Below are positions 36,200 through 43,635 of a stretch of 64,000 nt of DNA, piece by piece. The stretch spans positions 121,349 to 185,348 of the forward strand of contig JAJDWH010000028.1 in the NCBI GenBank assembly GCA_022825705.1, written 5' to 3'. Position numbers and translations under genes: made by a program. Below the pieces are notes generated by a model. The model saw only the letters and a program-made list of their open reading frames with translations, was not told the origin of the DNA and ran no database searches. Source of the DNA: Alphaproteobacteria bacterium (GTDB taxonomy: Bacteria; Pseudomonadota; Alphaproteobacteria; TMED109). How positions within the stretch are numbered: the first letter of the stretch is position 1; each line of letters opens with the position of its first letter.

Positions 36200-37489
36200 A
36201 TGTCAATACTACGGATCTCCTGGCTGCCCGACGGCTTGTACGCGCCAGATTCGGTAGGTAATCTCACCGTCACCAAACCCTATGACAGACGAAGCCGAAA
36301 AGGGCGGATGGAGTACTTTCCGGCGTCGTCTTCGCTGAGCCCCAAGCTGGTCAAACAGAACGCCGCCCTGGCCCACTACGTGGCTTCGGTTCTGAAATCA
36401 GAAGCGCGCGAGCTACCGGAGAGTGCTTCCGCCAAGGCGCCAATCTCGATCTTCGTTCATGGCTTCCAGTTCGATCCGACCACGCAGGTATTCGACAGGC
36501 CACACCATCCCGAGGGCGACAACCCGCACAGTCGCCTGTACCACTGGAAACGTTTCCCAGAACCGACCGAAATTCGTGCCCATTCCACGAGCTGGCCACT
36601 GGGCTTCGGCTATCGCCAAAAGGATCAGGGAGGGAACGGTCTTTGCGTCGGATTCGGCTGGTTCTCGAGTCCCGACTTTTATGGCTCGATATTCCACCAC
36701 GGCCGGAACTTCTACGCGCGTGCCTATGACCTCGCCGACGAAGCGGCACTGCACCTGATCGCGGTGATCGAAGTCCTGACGAGGGCGCTTCCATCCCATC
36801 CGATCAACCTGATATGCCACTCACTCGGCAGCAGGGTGGTCATTCGTGCGATCGCCAAGATGGCCAAGGATCCCGCCATGGATGATCCGGCTCCTGGCGA
36901 CCAGGATCTCGCGAAGCCGGAACCCGAGTACCGTCCCAGTCGACCCGATCTGCTTCAGCGGCTCAACAAGATTCTTCTTCTTGCCGGGGCGGAAAAGGTA
37001 ATGGAAGCGCAACTGATGATGGGGCGCCTAAACGGCTACGACAGTTCGGCCGACAAACCGCACTTCTACAATTTCGTGAGTCGCGAAAACGACGTCCTGG
37101 ACAAGCTGGGCGAGAATTTCTCCCCCGATGCGCCTGGCTCGAAACAGGTCATTGGCCACAACGGCCTCGAGATGATCGATCCGAGATGGGTCGACATCCA
37201 ACTCGACGACCCGGACACTGCGGCCTATTTCGCCGAGCATGGAAAGGTATTTGATCCCAAGAGCAAGCAACTGATTCCAATGCAACTGAACGGAGACAGA
37301 AAGGGCGTGTTCGCGATCGCCGATCACTGGATTCATTACACGTGGCGGCACAACATGGCCTTGTATCGGCAAATCATCCGCGAAGAGGCTTCAGTTTGGG
37401 CACTCACGGAACTGAAGCACGCGTGCTGGGCGGGAAGCGACAAGTTCTTCGACCAACACAAGCTCCTGCGCCGGAAATCGGCTGACTGA
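36200..37489 (+). CDS. Alpha/beta hydrolase (esterase/lipase-like)
   Basis: The protein has 429 residues. The oxyanion strand IFVHGFQFDPTT lies near residue 88 and the nucleophile elbow ICHSLGSRVVIRA near residue 208, with serine in G-type context (HSLGS). Candidate acid and histidine follow, the latter possibly in FAIADHWIHYTWRHNM near residue 385. There is no good Shine-Dalgarno before the ATG at 36200. A well-placed start with a signal-like peptide lies in the same frame at 36038, separated by a TGA at 36173. Base composition is lower in GC than the flanking housekeeping genes, suggesting foreign origin. The substrate is unknown. Confidence 0.75.
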   Translation: MSILRISWLPDGLYAPDSVGNLTVTKPYDRRSRKGRMEYFPASSSLSPKLVKQNAALAHYVASVLKSEARELPESASAKAPISIFVHGFQFDPTTQVFDRPHHPEGDNPHSRLYHWKRFPEPTEIRAHSTSWPLGFGYRQKDQGGNGLCVGFGWFSSPDFYGSIFHHGRNFYARAYDLADEAALHLIAVIEVLTRALPSHPINLICHSLGSRVVIRAIAKMAKDPAMDDPAPGDQDLAKPEPEYRPSRPDLLQRLNKILLLAGAEKVMEAQLMMGRLNGYDSSADKPHFYNFVSRENDVLDKLGENFSPDAPGSKQVIGHNGLEMIDPRWVDIQLDDPDTAAYFAEHGKVFDPKSKQLIPMQLNGDRKGVFAIADHWIHYTWRHNMALYRQIIREEASVWALTELKHACWAGSDKFFDQHKLLRRKSAD

Positions 37490-37796
37490 TCCAACTGGCG
37501 CGTTGACGATGGCCCAGCGCGTTGGCCCACAACTAGGGTCGGACTACCTGACCCGCTCGAATTGACTGGCAGATGTACCGAAGCGCGGAGTGCGCTCAGA
37601 GATCGCTGCTCTGCGGGTGACAGAGCCGGTCAGAGGGCAAGTTTGCTGCGTGGACCGATGCGCACGAGTTCGAGATGCCTTGCATCGGGCTTGCGGTTGT
37701 GGAGGGACTCTCCAAGTGGGGTCAGGTTGACTCACCGGCATCATCCTGCCACGTCATCGGCAATATTCTTCGAAATATGACGACAACACGGCTGAA
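37490..37796. other. Intergenic stretch without recognised gene
   Basis: The 307 bp between the hydrolase and the broken AAA ATPase hold no open frame with motifs. The last 50 bp are relatively AT-rich (GGCAATATTCTTCGAAATATG) and may carry the promoter of the former ATPase gene. Confidence 0.3.
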
Positions 37797-38528
37797 ATGA
37801 CCTTTCGCCGACTGACCCGGCTGCCCAAGCAGAGCTTTTTTCTTCTTGGCGTTCGCGAAGTGGGCAAGAGCACCTGGGCACGGCTGCAGTTTCCCGACGC
37901 GTTGCACATCGATCTCCTCGACGAGGCTCACTAACAGGACTATCTCGCCGAACCGTCACTCTTCGCAGCGGATCTCCAGCCGGTGCCACCGGGCAGCTGG
38001 GTGGTGGTCGATGAGATCCAGCGCCTTCCAAACTTCCTCAACGAAGTGCACCGGCACATTGAGGATCGGCGTCTCAACGTCGCCCTGCTCGGATCGAGTG
38101 CGAGAGAGCTCAAGGCAGCCAGCGTCAACTTGCTTGCAGGCGGCGCGCTACACAAGGCCACGCATCCCCTGACCCCGGCGGAGCTTGGCGACGATTTCAA
38201 TCTCGATACCGCCCTCGACGCGGGAACCATCCCGCTGGTCTGGGTCGCGGGCGAGCGGCGCCCGGTACTGGAGAGCTATGTCAGGCTCTACCTGCGCGAG
38301 GAGATCCGGGCCGAAGGGCTGGTCCGAAACCTCCCTGGATTTGCGCGGTTCCTGCCGGTCGCCGCCCTCTACCACGGCCAGGTCGTCAACACTGCCGGCA
38401 TCGCACGCGACTGCGGCGTCGCGCGCACCACGGTGCAAGGCTATCTGGACATTCTCGAGGACACGCTGCTCGACGTCCGCATCCCCGCCTTCCAGCCGCG
38501 GCTCCGGGTACGCAAGCGCCGCCACGGG
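37797..38528 (+). pseudogene. AAA ATPase with DUF4143-type architecture, nonsense-mutated and truncated
   Basis: From the ATG at 37797 the frame reads MTFRRLTRLPKQSFFLLGVREVGKSTWARLQ, a Walker A variant. It is stopped by TAA at 37932-37934 and continues in the same frame QDYLAEPSLF to Walker B GSWVVVDEIQRLP, then FARFLPVAALYHGQVVNTAGIARD and TVQGYLDILEDTLL. This order is typical of YjiX/COG1373-type ATPases. The TAA sits where a tyrosine (xYQDYL) is normal. The similarity ends near RVRKRRHG at 38528, so the C-terminal DUF4143 part is missing. The hipA stop lies 11 bp away, suggesting that acquisition of hipBA removed the end. Confidence 0.8.
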
Positions 38529-38538
38529 AGAGTTTCCA

Positions 38539-39819
38539 TCACCGCAGGCTCTCCGCTGTGCCTTCGAAGACGAAGTCATTCAGGAAGATGCGTTGGCCGA
38601 ACAGGTTGCGCTCGACGTCCGTCAATGCGGCTTCCTCGCAGATGTCGTCCCATCCGTCCCGGATGGTGTCGATCTGCCGGGCGATGATGTCCTTCGCCGC
38701 GTTCTCGCTGAGCTGGAAACTGGCCGCGGCCGCGAGGCAGGTCCCAAGCGTGCTCGTGCGGTCGTCACCGACAATCAGCATCGCCTGGCTGGCCACATTG
38801 CCGGTACGGCTTTGCGGGCAAATGTCATAGGCCGGAGTCAGCGTCAGGTGTTCGCCGTCCCAGAAGCCCGCATGGTTGCGGGCGTGATCGTCGGTGTTGC
38901 CGCACAGGATGTTGAACACGAGGCGACCGTACATCTCGTGCAGCGTCGCCGTCGGCGAGGTGAAGCGGTGCCGGATGATCTCCGCGAGGTCTTCATAGCT
39001 GGCGTAACGCGCCATCATTTCATCGAGACCGAACAGCGTCAGCGCCGAGACCATCGCCCTGCGCTTCCAGCCGTCATTCGTCTTGGGACGGTCGAATCGC
39101 TCGACCAGCAGCACGTCCTTGCCGGCGGCATGGGCAAGACGTACGGGAGAGACGTCGAGCCCTACCCTGGCCGCAAGGCGCATGGCGACAAATTCCGCCT
39201 TCACGACGTTGTAGGTGTCGGTCCTAGACGAGAACTTGGCGATCATCTTGGTGTCGCTGTCCCGGATCATCGCCTTCGGGCGTGCACCGCCGAGCGACGT
39301 ACCGTGGAACAGCGCCAGATCGAGTGCAGGCGTCAGCGGCACGCCCTGCTCGACTTTCTCGGCGGCGCTCAGCAACTCTTCGAGCGTTGCGGCTTGCACG
39401 GCGCGAGATACGTACTCAGAAGGCGAGTGCTGGAAGTCCAGGGCGCCGGTGCGGTCGGAGCCAGACGCCAGTAAACAGGTGAGCTCGTCGAGCGCGGCGA
39501 TATCGACATCCTTGCCCTTGCGTCCGAAGGTCCGGTTCAGGATGACGCGTCGGCCCCACGCGTCGGGCGCGGCGTCGCGCAGGCATCCGGCCATGCTCAG
39601 CCCGGCTTCCGGCGCAATGGCCCCGCTCCGCAGCGGCAGTTCCGGCTCGTAGATCGGAATGCCGTCGTTCCGGTCCAGATAGCTCCGACCGTAGTTGAAG
39701 ATCATCCGCCCGCCGTCCCGAGCGATGCGGCCGGCGACAACCGGGACCGTCGCACCGGGCAGCCATATCCAGACATAGGCCTCCTCCGGTGCGTTCGTGT
39801 CCGGTCGATCAGAAGTCAT
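38539..39819 (-). CDS. hipA: Type II toxin HipA family serine/threonine kinase
   Basis: The protein has 426 residues, the size of HipA. HipA phosphorylates glutamyl-tRNA synthetase or another target and slows growth; HipB neutralises it. Visible features are the couple-HipA domain at the N-terminus (LPLRSGAIAPEAGLSMAGCL), the ATP-site TSLGGARPKAMI near residue 176, and the catalytic NILCGNTDDHARNHAGFW near residue 300. The metal-site segment LTPAYDICPQSRT follows. The ATG overlaps the hipB stop region by 11 bp, a usual arrangement with antitoxin first. It appears intact and replaces the end of an AAA ATPase gene. Confidence 0.93.
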   Translation of the reverse strand: MTSDRPDTNAPEEAYVWIWLPGATVPVVAGRIARDGGRMIFNYGRSYLDRNDGIPIYEPELPLRSGAIAPEAGLSMAGCLRDAAPDAWGRRVILNRTFGRKGKDVDIAALDELTCLLASGSDRTGALDFQHSPSEYVSRAVQAATLEELLSAAEKVEQGVPLTPALDLALFHGTSLGGARPKAMIRDSDTKMIAKFSSRTDTYNVVKAEFVAMRLAARVGLDVSPVRLAHAAGKDVLLVERFDRPKTNDGWKRRAMVSALTLFGLDEMMARYASYEDLAEIIRHRFTSPTATLHEMYGRLVFNILCGNTDDHARNHAGFWDGEHLTLTPAYDICPQSRTGNVASQAMLIVGDDRTSTLGTCLAAAASFQLSENAAKDIIARQIDTIRDGWDDICEEAALTDVERNLFGQRIFLNDFVFEGTAESLR

Positions 39820-40147
39820 CTTTCACCTTGGTCGTGCCCGTGCGGGCGGATTGCGGCAGCAGCGAGAGCTTGTCGCGTTCCATCGACAGATGGCGCGTCA
39901 GCGTCGTCGATTCGGCTTCGAACAGGCGCAGACCGACAATCGCGGCCACCTCGAAGGCGGCACCAATGGAGGAACCCATTTCGCCTTTCTCGATGCGATG
40001 CACGAGACCGCGCGACAACCCGGCGCGTTCGGCGACATCGGCGACCGTGATGCCGCGTTCGATGCGGGCGTTATGGATCATCAGCCCGAGAAGCTCTGCA
40101 GCTTGGCGGGCATAGCGGGAATAGTTTCTGTGCGCGGGCTTCACCAT
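39809..40147 (-). CDS. hipB: HipB-like XRE antitoxin
   Basis: The protein has 112 residues with a helix-turn-helix of the XRE type: IHNARIERGITVADVAERAG followed by LSRGLVHRIEKGEMGSSIG. It represses its own promoter and binds HipA. The gene precedes hipA on the reverse strand and overlaps it. AT-rich repeats upstream (40159-40285) are probable operators. The C-terminal tail after residue 85 is unusually long and basic-acidic, perhaps contacting HipA. Confidence 0.9.
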   Translation of the reverse strand: MVKPAHRNYSRYARQAAELLGLMIHNARIERGITVADVAERAGLSRGLVHRIEKGEMGSSIGAAFEVAAIVGLRLFEAESTTLTRHLSMERDKLSLLPQSARTGTTKVKDDF

Positions 40148-40290
40148 TGTTCAGGTTATTCCATAAATAGATCACAATGAGGATATATGCTTCATTAATA
40201 GTCCATTTTAGCGACACTCATGCGAATTGCAAGCAGCATGTTCTAGAAATAGATCCTGAAGTGATTTAATAATCCACTTATGGAATAGAT
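40148..40290 (-). promoter_or_regulatory. hipBA promoter region with paired operator-like repeats
   Basis: This AT-rich region upstream of hipB has TTCCATAA at 40159-40166 and its inverse TTATGGAA at 40278-40285. The direct repeat AAATAGATC occurs at 40165-40173 and 40247-40255. A second direct pair is TTAATAGTCCATTTTA and TTAATAATCCACTTAT. Spacing of about 82-120 bp suits looping by HipB dimers. Assignment is inferred from position. Confidence 0.5.
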
Positions 40291-40737
40291 ATGCTGGCGT
40301 GAGTCATCAGAGTGAGCTTGTGCGTGGGATCAAAACCCAATGAGGTGCGGCCACGTCACTCATGCCGCCGCCGCCGGAATCCTCTCGATCGCCCCAAGAT
40401 TGTCCGAAGCTGATGCGCGGATATCCGCGCCGCTACGCCGTCGGATCATCAGCGCCCGAAAAGCCACGCCGCGCGAACGGAGCGGGTATGTAGAAGCCGA
40501 ATGCCCACAAATGTCCCCCGTAGGGAACCCCGAACTCGAAACGCTTGAGGCGTTTCGAGATCAGGGCATCGATCCCCAGCGACATACCCGGGATCCTCGA
40601 CTGGTCAGGTGCCAAGCGGGGTGGTCTGTACTCGGGTGGCTGCGTGCGCCGGCGCACGGTGACACCATGAACGACCCGGCGTCCGGCGGCCTCTGCCCAA
40701 CGTAGCGGTGATGGTCGCGCGCCGATGAGCCGATAAC
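40291..40737. other. Intergenic stretch without recognised gene
   Basis: 447 bp lie between the hip promoter and the stop of the amino-acid binding protein. Frames on both strands lack motifs and good starts. No terminator with a T-run was noticed. Confidence 0.3.
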
Positions 40738-41478
40738 CTAACGGATGCTGAACGGGAAGTAGCGGGCGTTGATCTGTTCGTAGGTGCCGTTCGCGAGGAT
40801 GGCCTCGAGGCCGCGGTTCAGGCGTGACAGGAGCGAGGCGTCCTCGTGGCGCACCGCGATGCCGATCCCTTCGTCGAGCCGGTACCCCTCGCCGGCGAAT
40901 TCGAAGCCTGCGCCCACCGAGCCCTGAAGCCAGGCGTATGAGCCCAGGCCGTCGCCGAAGACGGCATCTAGGCGGCCGGCGACGAGGTCCCCGTAGAGCT
41001 CCTCCCGGCCGGCATAGAGCTTGATCGTTGCCGTGCCGGCCAGATTGGCCGCGAGCCAGTCGGAGGCGATCGTGGCGCGGGCCGCGCCGATGATCTTGCC
41101 CGCGGCGGCGGCCGGGTCGAAGCCAGAGCCCTTGCGCGCCACGAAGCGAACCACGTTGCTGTAGTACCGGTCCGTGAAGCTCACCCGCTGGCGGCGCTTC
41201 TCGGTGATCGACATGCTGGCGGCGATCGCATCGAAGCTGCCAGCGCGCAGTTCCGGGATCAGCCGTTCCCATTCTTCCAGCACGATCTCGCACTCGACGC
41301 CGAGTTCCGTGCAGAGCGCAAGTGCGATGTCGACGTCGAAACCAGTGATCGCGCCATCGTGGTCGATATAGGTGAACGGCGGATAATCGCCGGTCGTGGC
41401 GATACGCAGCTTCTCCGCTGCGAGCGCCGGCATTGCCGCCAGCAGCACCAGTGCCGAAGCAGCCGCAAGCAGTCTCAT
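40738..41478 (-). CDS. Periplasmic amino-acid-type ABC substrate-binding protein
   Basis: The protein has 246 residues from the ATG at 41478, which places a standard signal peptide (RLLAAASALVLLAAMPALAA) at the start; upstream ATG or GTG starts are less likely. The mature part belongs to the SBP_bac_3 family: LRIATTGDYPPFTYID, GFDVDIALALCTELGVECEIV, FDAIAASMSITEKRRQRVSFTD and GYRLDEGIGIAVRHED. These proteins bind polar amino acids or related compounds for ABC import. No permease or ATPase gene is adjacent, so it is an orphan here or serves a remote transporter. Confidence 0.9.
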   Translation of the reverse strand: MRLLAAASALVLLAAMPALAAEKLRIATTGDYPPFTYIDHDGAITGFDVDIALALCTELGVECEIVLEEWERLIPELRAGSFDAIAASMSITEKRRQRVSFTDRYYSNVVRFVARKGSGFDPAAAAGKIIGAARATIASDWLAANLAGTATIKLYAGREELYGDLVAGRLDAVFGDGLGSYAWLQGSVGAGFEFAGEGYRLDEGIGIAVRHEDASLLSRLNRGLEAILANGTYEQINARYFPFSIR

Positions 41479-41640
41479 GAGCCTTGTCGCTCCCATCCAT
41501 CCGAGCACTTGCCCATTGGAGGGGAATAGTACGCGACGCGACCCGTGCGAGGCCCGAAATGCCGCCCGCTCATGGCGGCCCCGGCTCGTCCGGGGTGGAA
41601 ATCGTCGAGTATCACTGACGGGAGGCAGCGTGGCGACCCG

Positions 41641-42093
41641 CTATGGCGCGGTGTGAGGCGGCGTCAGGCTGCGAAATGGATCGAGCGCGGCCACTGCCAT
41701 CGGTTCAAAGCGACGCAGGTTTCGCGTGAGCACGGTGAGGTCACGGTTCGCGGCGGTGGCCGCGATGGCGATGTCCGCGAAGCCCGGCGCAAGACCGGCA
41801 GCACGCATGTGATCGGTCAATGCGCCGGCGATGCGGGCTGCGGCCATGTCGAAGGGGAGCACTCGGTCCGCGTAGAGGTGGAGCACCAGCTCGAGCCAGT
41901 CTTCGAGGCTCGTGGCCCTGGCGTGGGAGCCGGTGCGTCGCATCTTGGCAATCCCGCCGCAAATCTCAGCGACGGTGACCGCCGAGAGGAAGAGTCGGTC
42001 TGAATTCGTCTCCATCCGTTCGATCAGGGGTGGGGATCGCTCCCGGCTGCCGGGCGCTGCCGCTGACAGGACGTTGGTGTCTACGAGGTACAC
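41641..42093 (-). CDS. vapC: VapC-like PIN-domain toxin ribonuclease
   Basis: The protein has 150 residues. It starts at GTG with YLVDTNVLSAAAPG, whose aspartate is the first catalytic acid. LSAVTVAEICGGI supplies the glutamate near residue 44, and APGFADIAIAATAANRDLTVLTRNLRRF near residue 103 supplies the later aspartates. PIN toxins cleave RNA with magnesium or manganese. The gene lies 3 bp after the antitoxin, so the pair is translated together. Confidence 0.9.
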   Translation of the reverse strand: MYLVDTNVLSAAAPGSRERSPPLIERMETNSDRLFLSAVTVAEICGGIAKMRRTGSHARATSLEDWLELVLHLYADRVLPFDMAAARIAGALTDHMRAAGLAPGFADIAIAATAANRDLTVLTRNLRRFEPMAVAALDPFRSLTPPHTAP

Positions 42094-42096
42094 CGG

Positions 42097-42321
42097 CTAG
42101 AGCGCGGGGTCGCGCGGCGGCAGCTCGCCTTCGTCCAGAGGCGCCGCGCACAGCGGGCGGCCCAGGGGTGGTACGTCGCGGCGGCGATTCCATTCATTGA
42201 TCCCGAGGATCACTGCCCGGGGCTTGCCGTGGCGGGCGATGACGGCCGTGCGTCCGTGGGCAGCGTCCTCGACGAGGGCCGACAGCGTGGCCTTGGCATC
42301 TCGCAGTTGCACTTCCTTCAT
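42097..42321 (-). CDS. vapB: VapB-like antitoxin of the Phd/YefM family
   Basis: The protein has 74 residues. The N-terminus VQLRDAKATLSALVEDAAHG followed by RTAVIARHGKPRAVILGINEW is the Phd/YefM DNA-binding fold. The C-terminal tail is proline-rich and probably binds the PIN toxin. It precedes vapC by 3 bp and should autoregulate the pair. Confidence 0.88.
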   Translation of the reverse strand: MKEVQLRDAKATLSALVEDAAHGRTAVIARHGKPRAVILGINEWNRRRDVPPLGRPLCAAPLDEGELPPRDPAL

Positions 42322-42541
42322 GCGGCCTCCAGAAAGAAGTACGGTAGTCGCTCTTGGCCGGGCCGATCATGATGGCAATGATCGGCGGGTAGCGGCGTCG
42401 TGAGGAATTACCGGAAGCCGCAGTGCACTACGGCGCGGGTAGGGGCGGAGCCGAGTGTCCCGGGCGGTCGTGAGGCGGTCCCGAGCCCGCTCAGGCGCCG
42501 AAGGCATCGGTCCCGCTGTCGTCGCGGCTCGCCAAACTGCG

Positions 42542-42916
42542 TCATCTGCGCGCGAGAATCCGACCGAGTAGCCCTCGTGCGGATTGCGCGGCCGGCGGGC
42601 CTTTGCCGGAGGCCTCCATCAGTCGCGTGACCAGGTCGGGGGTCGTCCGGTAGTCGCTGATGGCATAGGCCGTCGTCTTCACCGCCTTGTCGAACAGGTC
42701 TGCAAATGGCGCCTGGAACTGCCCCGGCGCGACCTCGATCCGGTGGTCCGGATCCCAGACCGTGAAGTACTTGAGGCACTGCCGCTCCGTTCCGAACATC
42801 TGGCCATAGGGCCCGCACACGAGGGCGTGCGTGATGCGCTTCCGACGTCCGTTCGCCTCCTTGGCTCGTGCAATCTGTTCCGGAGTCAAGATCACCAGGG
42901 TCAGGGTGTGCTTCAT
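42542..42916 (-). CDS. Conserved-looking hypothetical protein
   Basis: The protein has 124 residues from the ATG at 42916 (MKHTLTLVILTPEQIARAKE). I do not recognise a family. It is soluble and has two cysteines, in LVCGPYGQMFGTERQCLKYF, and an aromatic WDPDHRIEVAPGQF segment. The basic tail is AARGLLGRILARR-like. It is followed by vapB on the same strand after 220 bp. The balanced composition and clear N-terminus argue for a real gene. Confidence 0.65.
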   Translation of the reverse strand: MKHTLTLVILTPEQIARAKEANGRRKRITHALVCGPYGQMFGTERQCLKYFTVWDPDHRIEVAPGQFQAPFADLFDKAVKTTAYAISDYRTTPDLVTRLMEASGKGPPAAQSARGLLGRILARR

Positions 42917-43050
42917 TGTCGGATTTCCGGCCAGCGCGCCCGGAGACAGACCGTGGAAGACGCGCGGCGGCACCACAAAGACCTGATCGGCACGATCGAA
43001 ACCCGCGCACGCGAGAATCTCATCTGCACCGCGGGACAAGGTTCCATTCA

Positions 43051-43152
43051 GCGCAGGCGCTCCAAGGCATCCGGACGCGCGTCCTCCAGAATCGCTTGGA
43101 TGGCCGGGCGGAGGATGACGCTTTGGCCCAAAGGCACCACGTCGCTCGCAAG
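43051..43152 (-). pseudogene. Serine recombinase N-terminal remnant
   Basis: The reverse strand encodes GQSVILRPAIQAILEDARPDAL. The full recombinase at the window end encodes GDSVILRPGIQGLLEDARRGLF, and the bases also align (GCGCGTCCTC...GGATGGCCGGGCGGAGGATGACGCT against the copy near 63800-63850). Only about 34 codons remain. It marks a former integration near the TonB receptor island. Confidence 0.6.
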
Positions 43153-43227
43153 GAAATCCGGGCAAAGCGTTCGTGCGCCGCGTGTAACCAGCTGCCATGC
43201 AGTAGTAGGCTGTTGCCAGCCATTAGA

Positions 43228-43252
43228 GGAAATGTTATAACATAACATTTCC
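43228..43252. promoter_or_regulatory. Zur box (zinc-responsive operator)
   Basis: This is a perfect inverted repeat, GGAAATGTTAT-AAC-ATAACATTTCC. Its 19-bp core at 43231-43249 matches the known Zur consensus type (AATGTTATA...TATAACATT). It shares the first 11 bases and the last 4 with the box before zur at 57524-57542. It lies 376 bp before the TonB receptor ATG. Confidence 0.8.
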
Positions 43253-43263
43253 AAGGGACGGCA

Positions 43264-43635
43264 ATGGTCGAGGCCATCACGGTCCTGTCGGTCCAGCCCC
43301 GGCCCCGCACCGATTCCTGTCACGGTCGGCCGCATGTGCCGGCTGAACCGGTAGCACCGACAAGGTTCCTCCACGGTGCGCGCGGGGTCGGGCGCTGGTT
43401 TGATCGGGTAGTGAGCGAGACCGCTCGTCTCACAGATCTGGCCCCCAGCCTCCACGCCTTTGCCTCCGACCCTGCTGGCACCCGGCACTGTCGCCTCGAC
43501 GGGGTCATCGCCACGGTCGGCGACGATGTCTCCAGACCACTCGAGAACGGTATCGCTCATAAGGACCTTGTGACGCCAGTCGGTCAGCCGGCCGACAGGC
43601 GTGTCTCAACCACGAGAGGGAACTCGCATGCTTAA
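43264..43635 (+). CDS. Possible small ORF between Zur box and TonB receptor
   Basis: This is a 123-codon frame whose ATG lies 12 bp after the Zur box, with AAGGGA about 6 bases upstream. Its TAA overlaps the receptor start by 8 bp, as in coupled genes. The protein has no recognisable motif, no signal peptide and several histidines. A reverse frame of similar length also exists, so this could be chance. It is listed because its position is that of a leader gene. Confidence 0.28.
   Translation: MVEAITVLSVQPRPRTDSCHGRPHVPAEPVAPTRFLHGARGVGRWFDRVVSETARLTDLAPSLHAFASDPAGTRHCRLDGVIATVGDDVSRPLENGIAHKDLVTPVGQPADRRVSTTRGNSHA

Noticed and set aside
43048..43560. 170-codon reverse frame across the Zur box
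   Set aside because: Only its last 34 codons resemble a known protein, the recombinase; the rest has no motif and overlaps the Zur operator.
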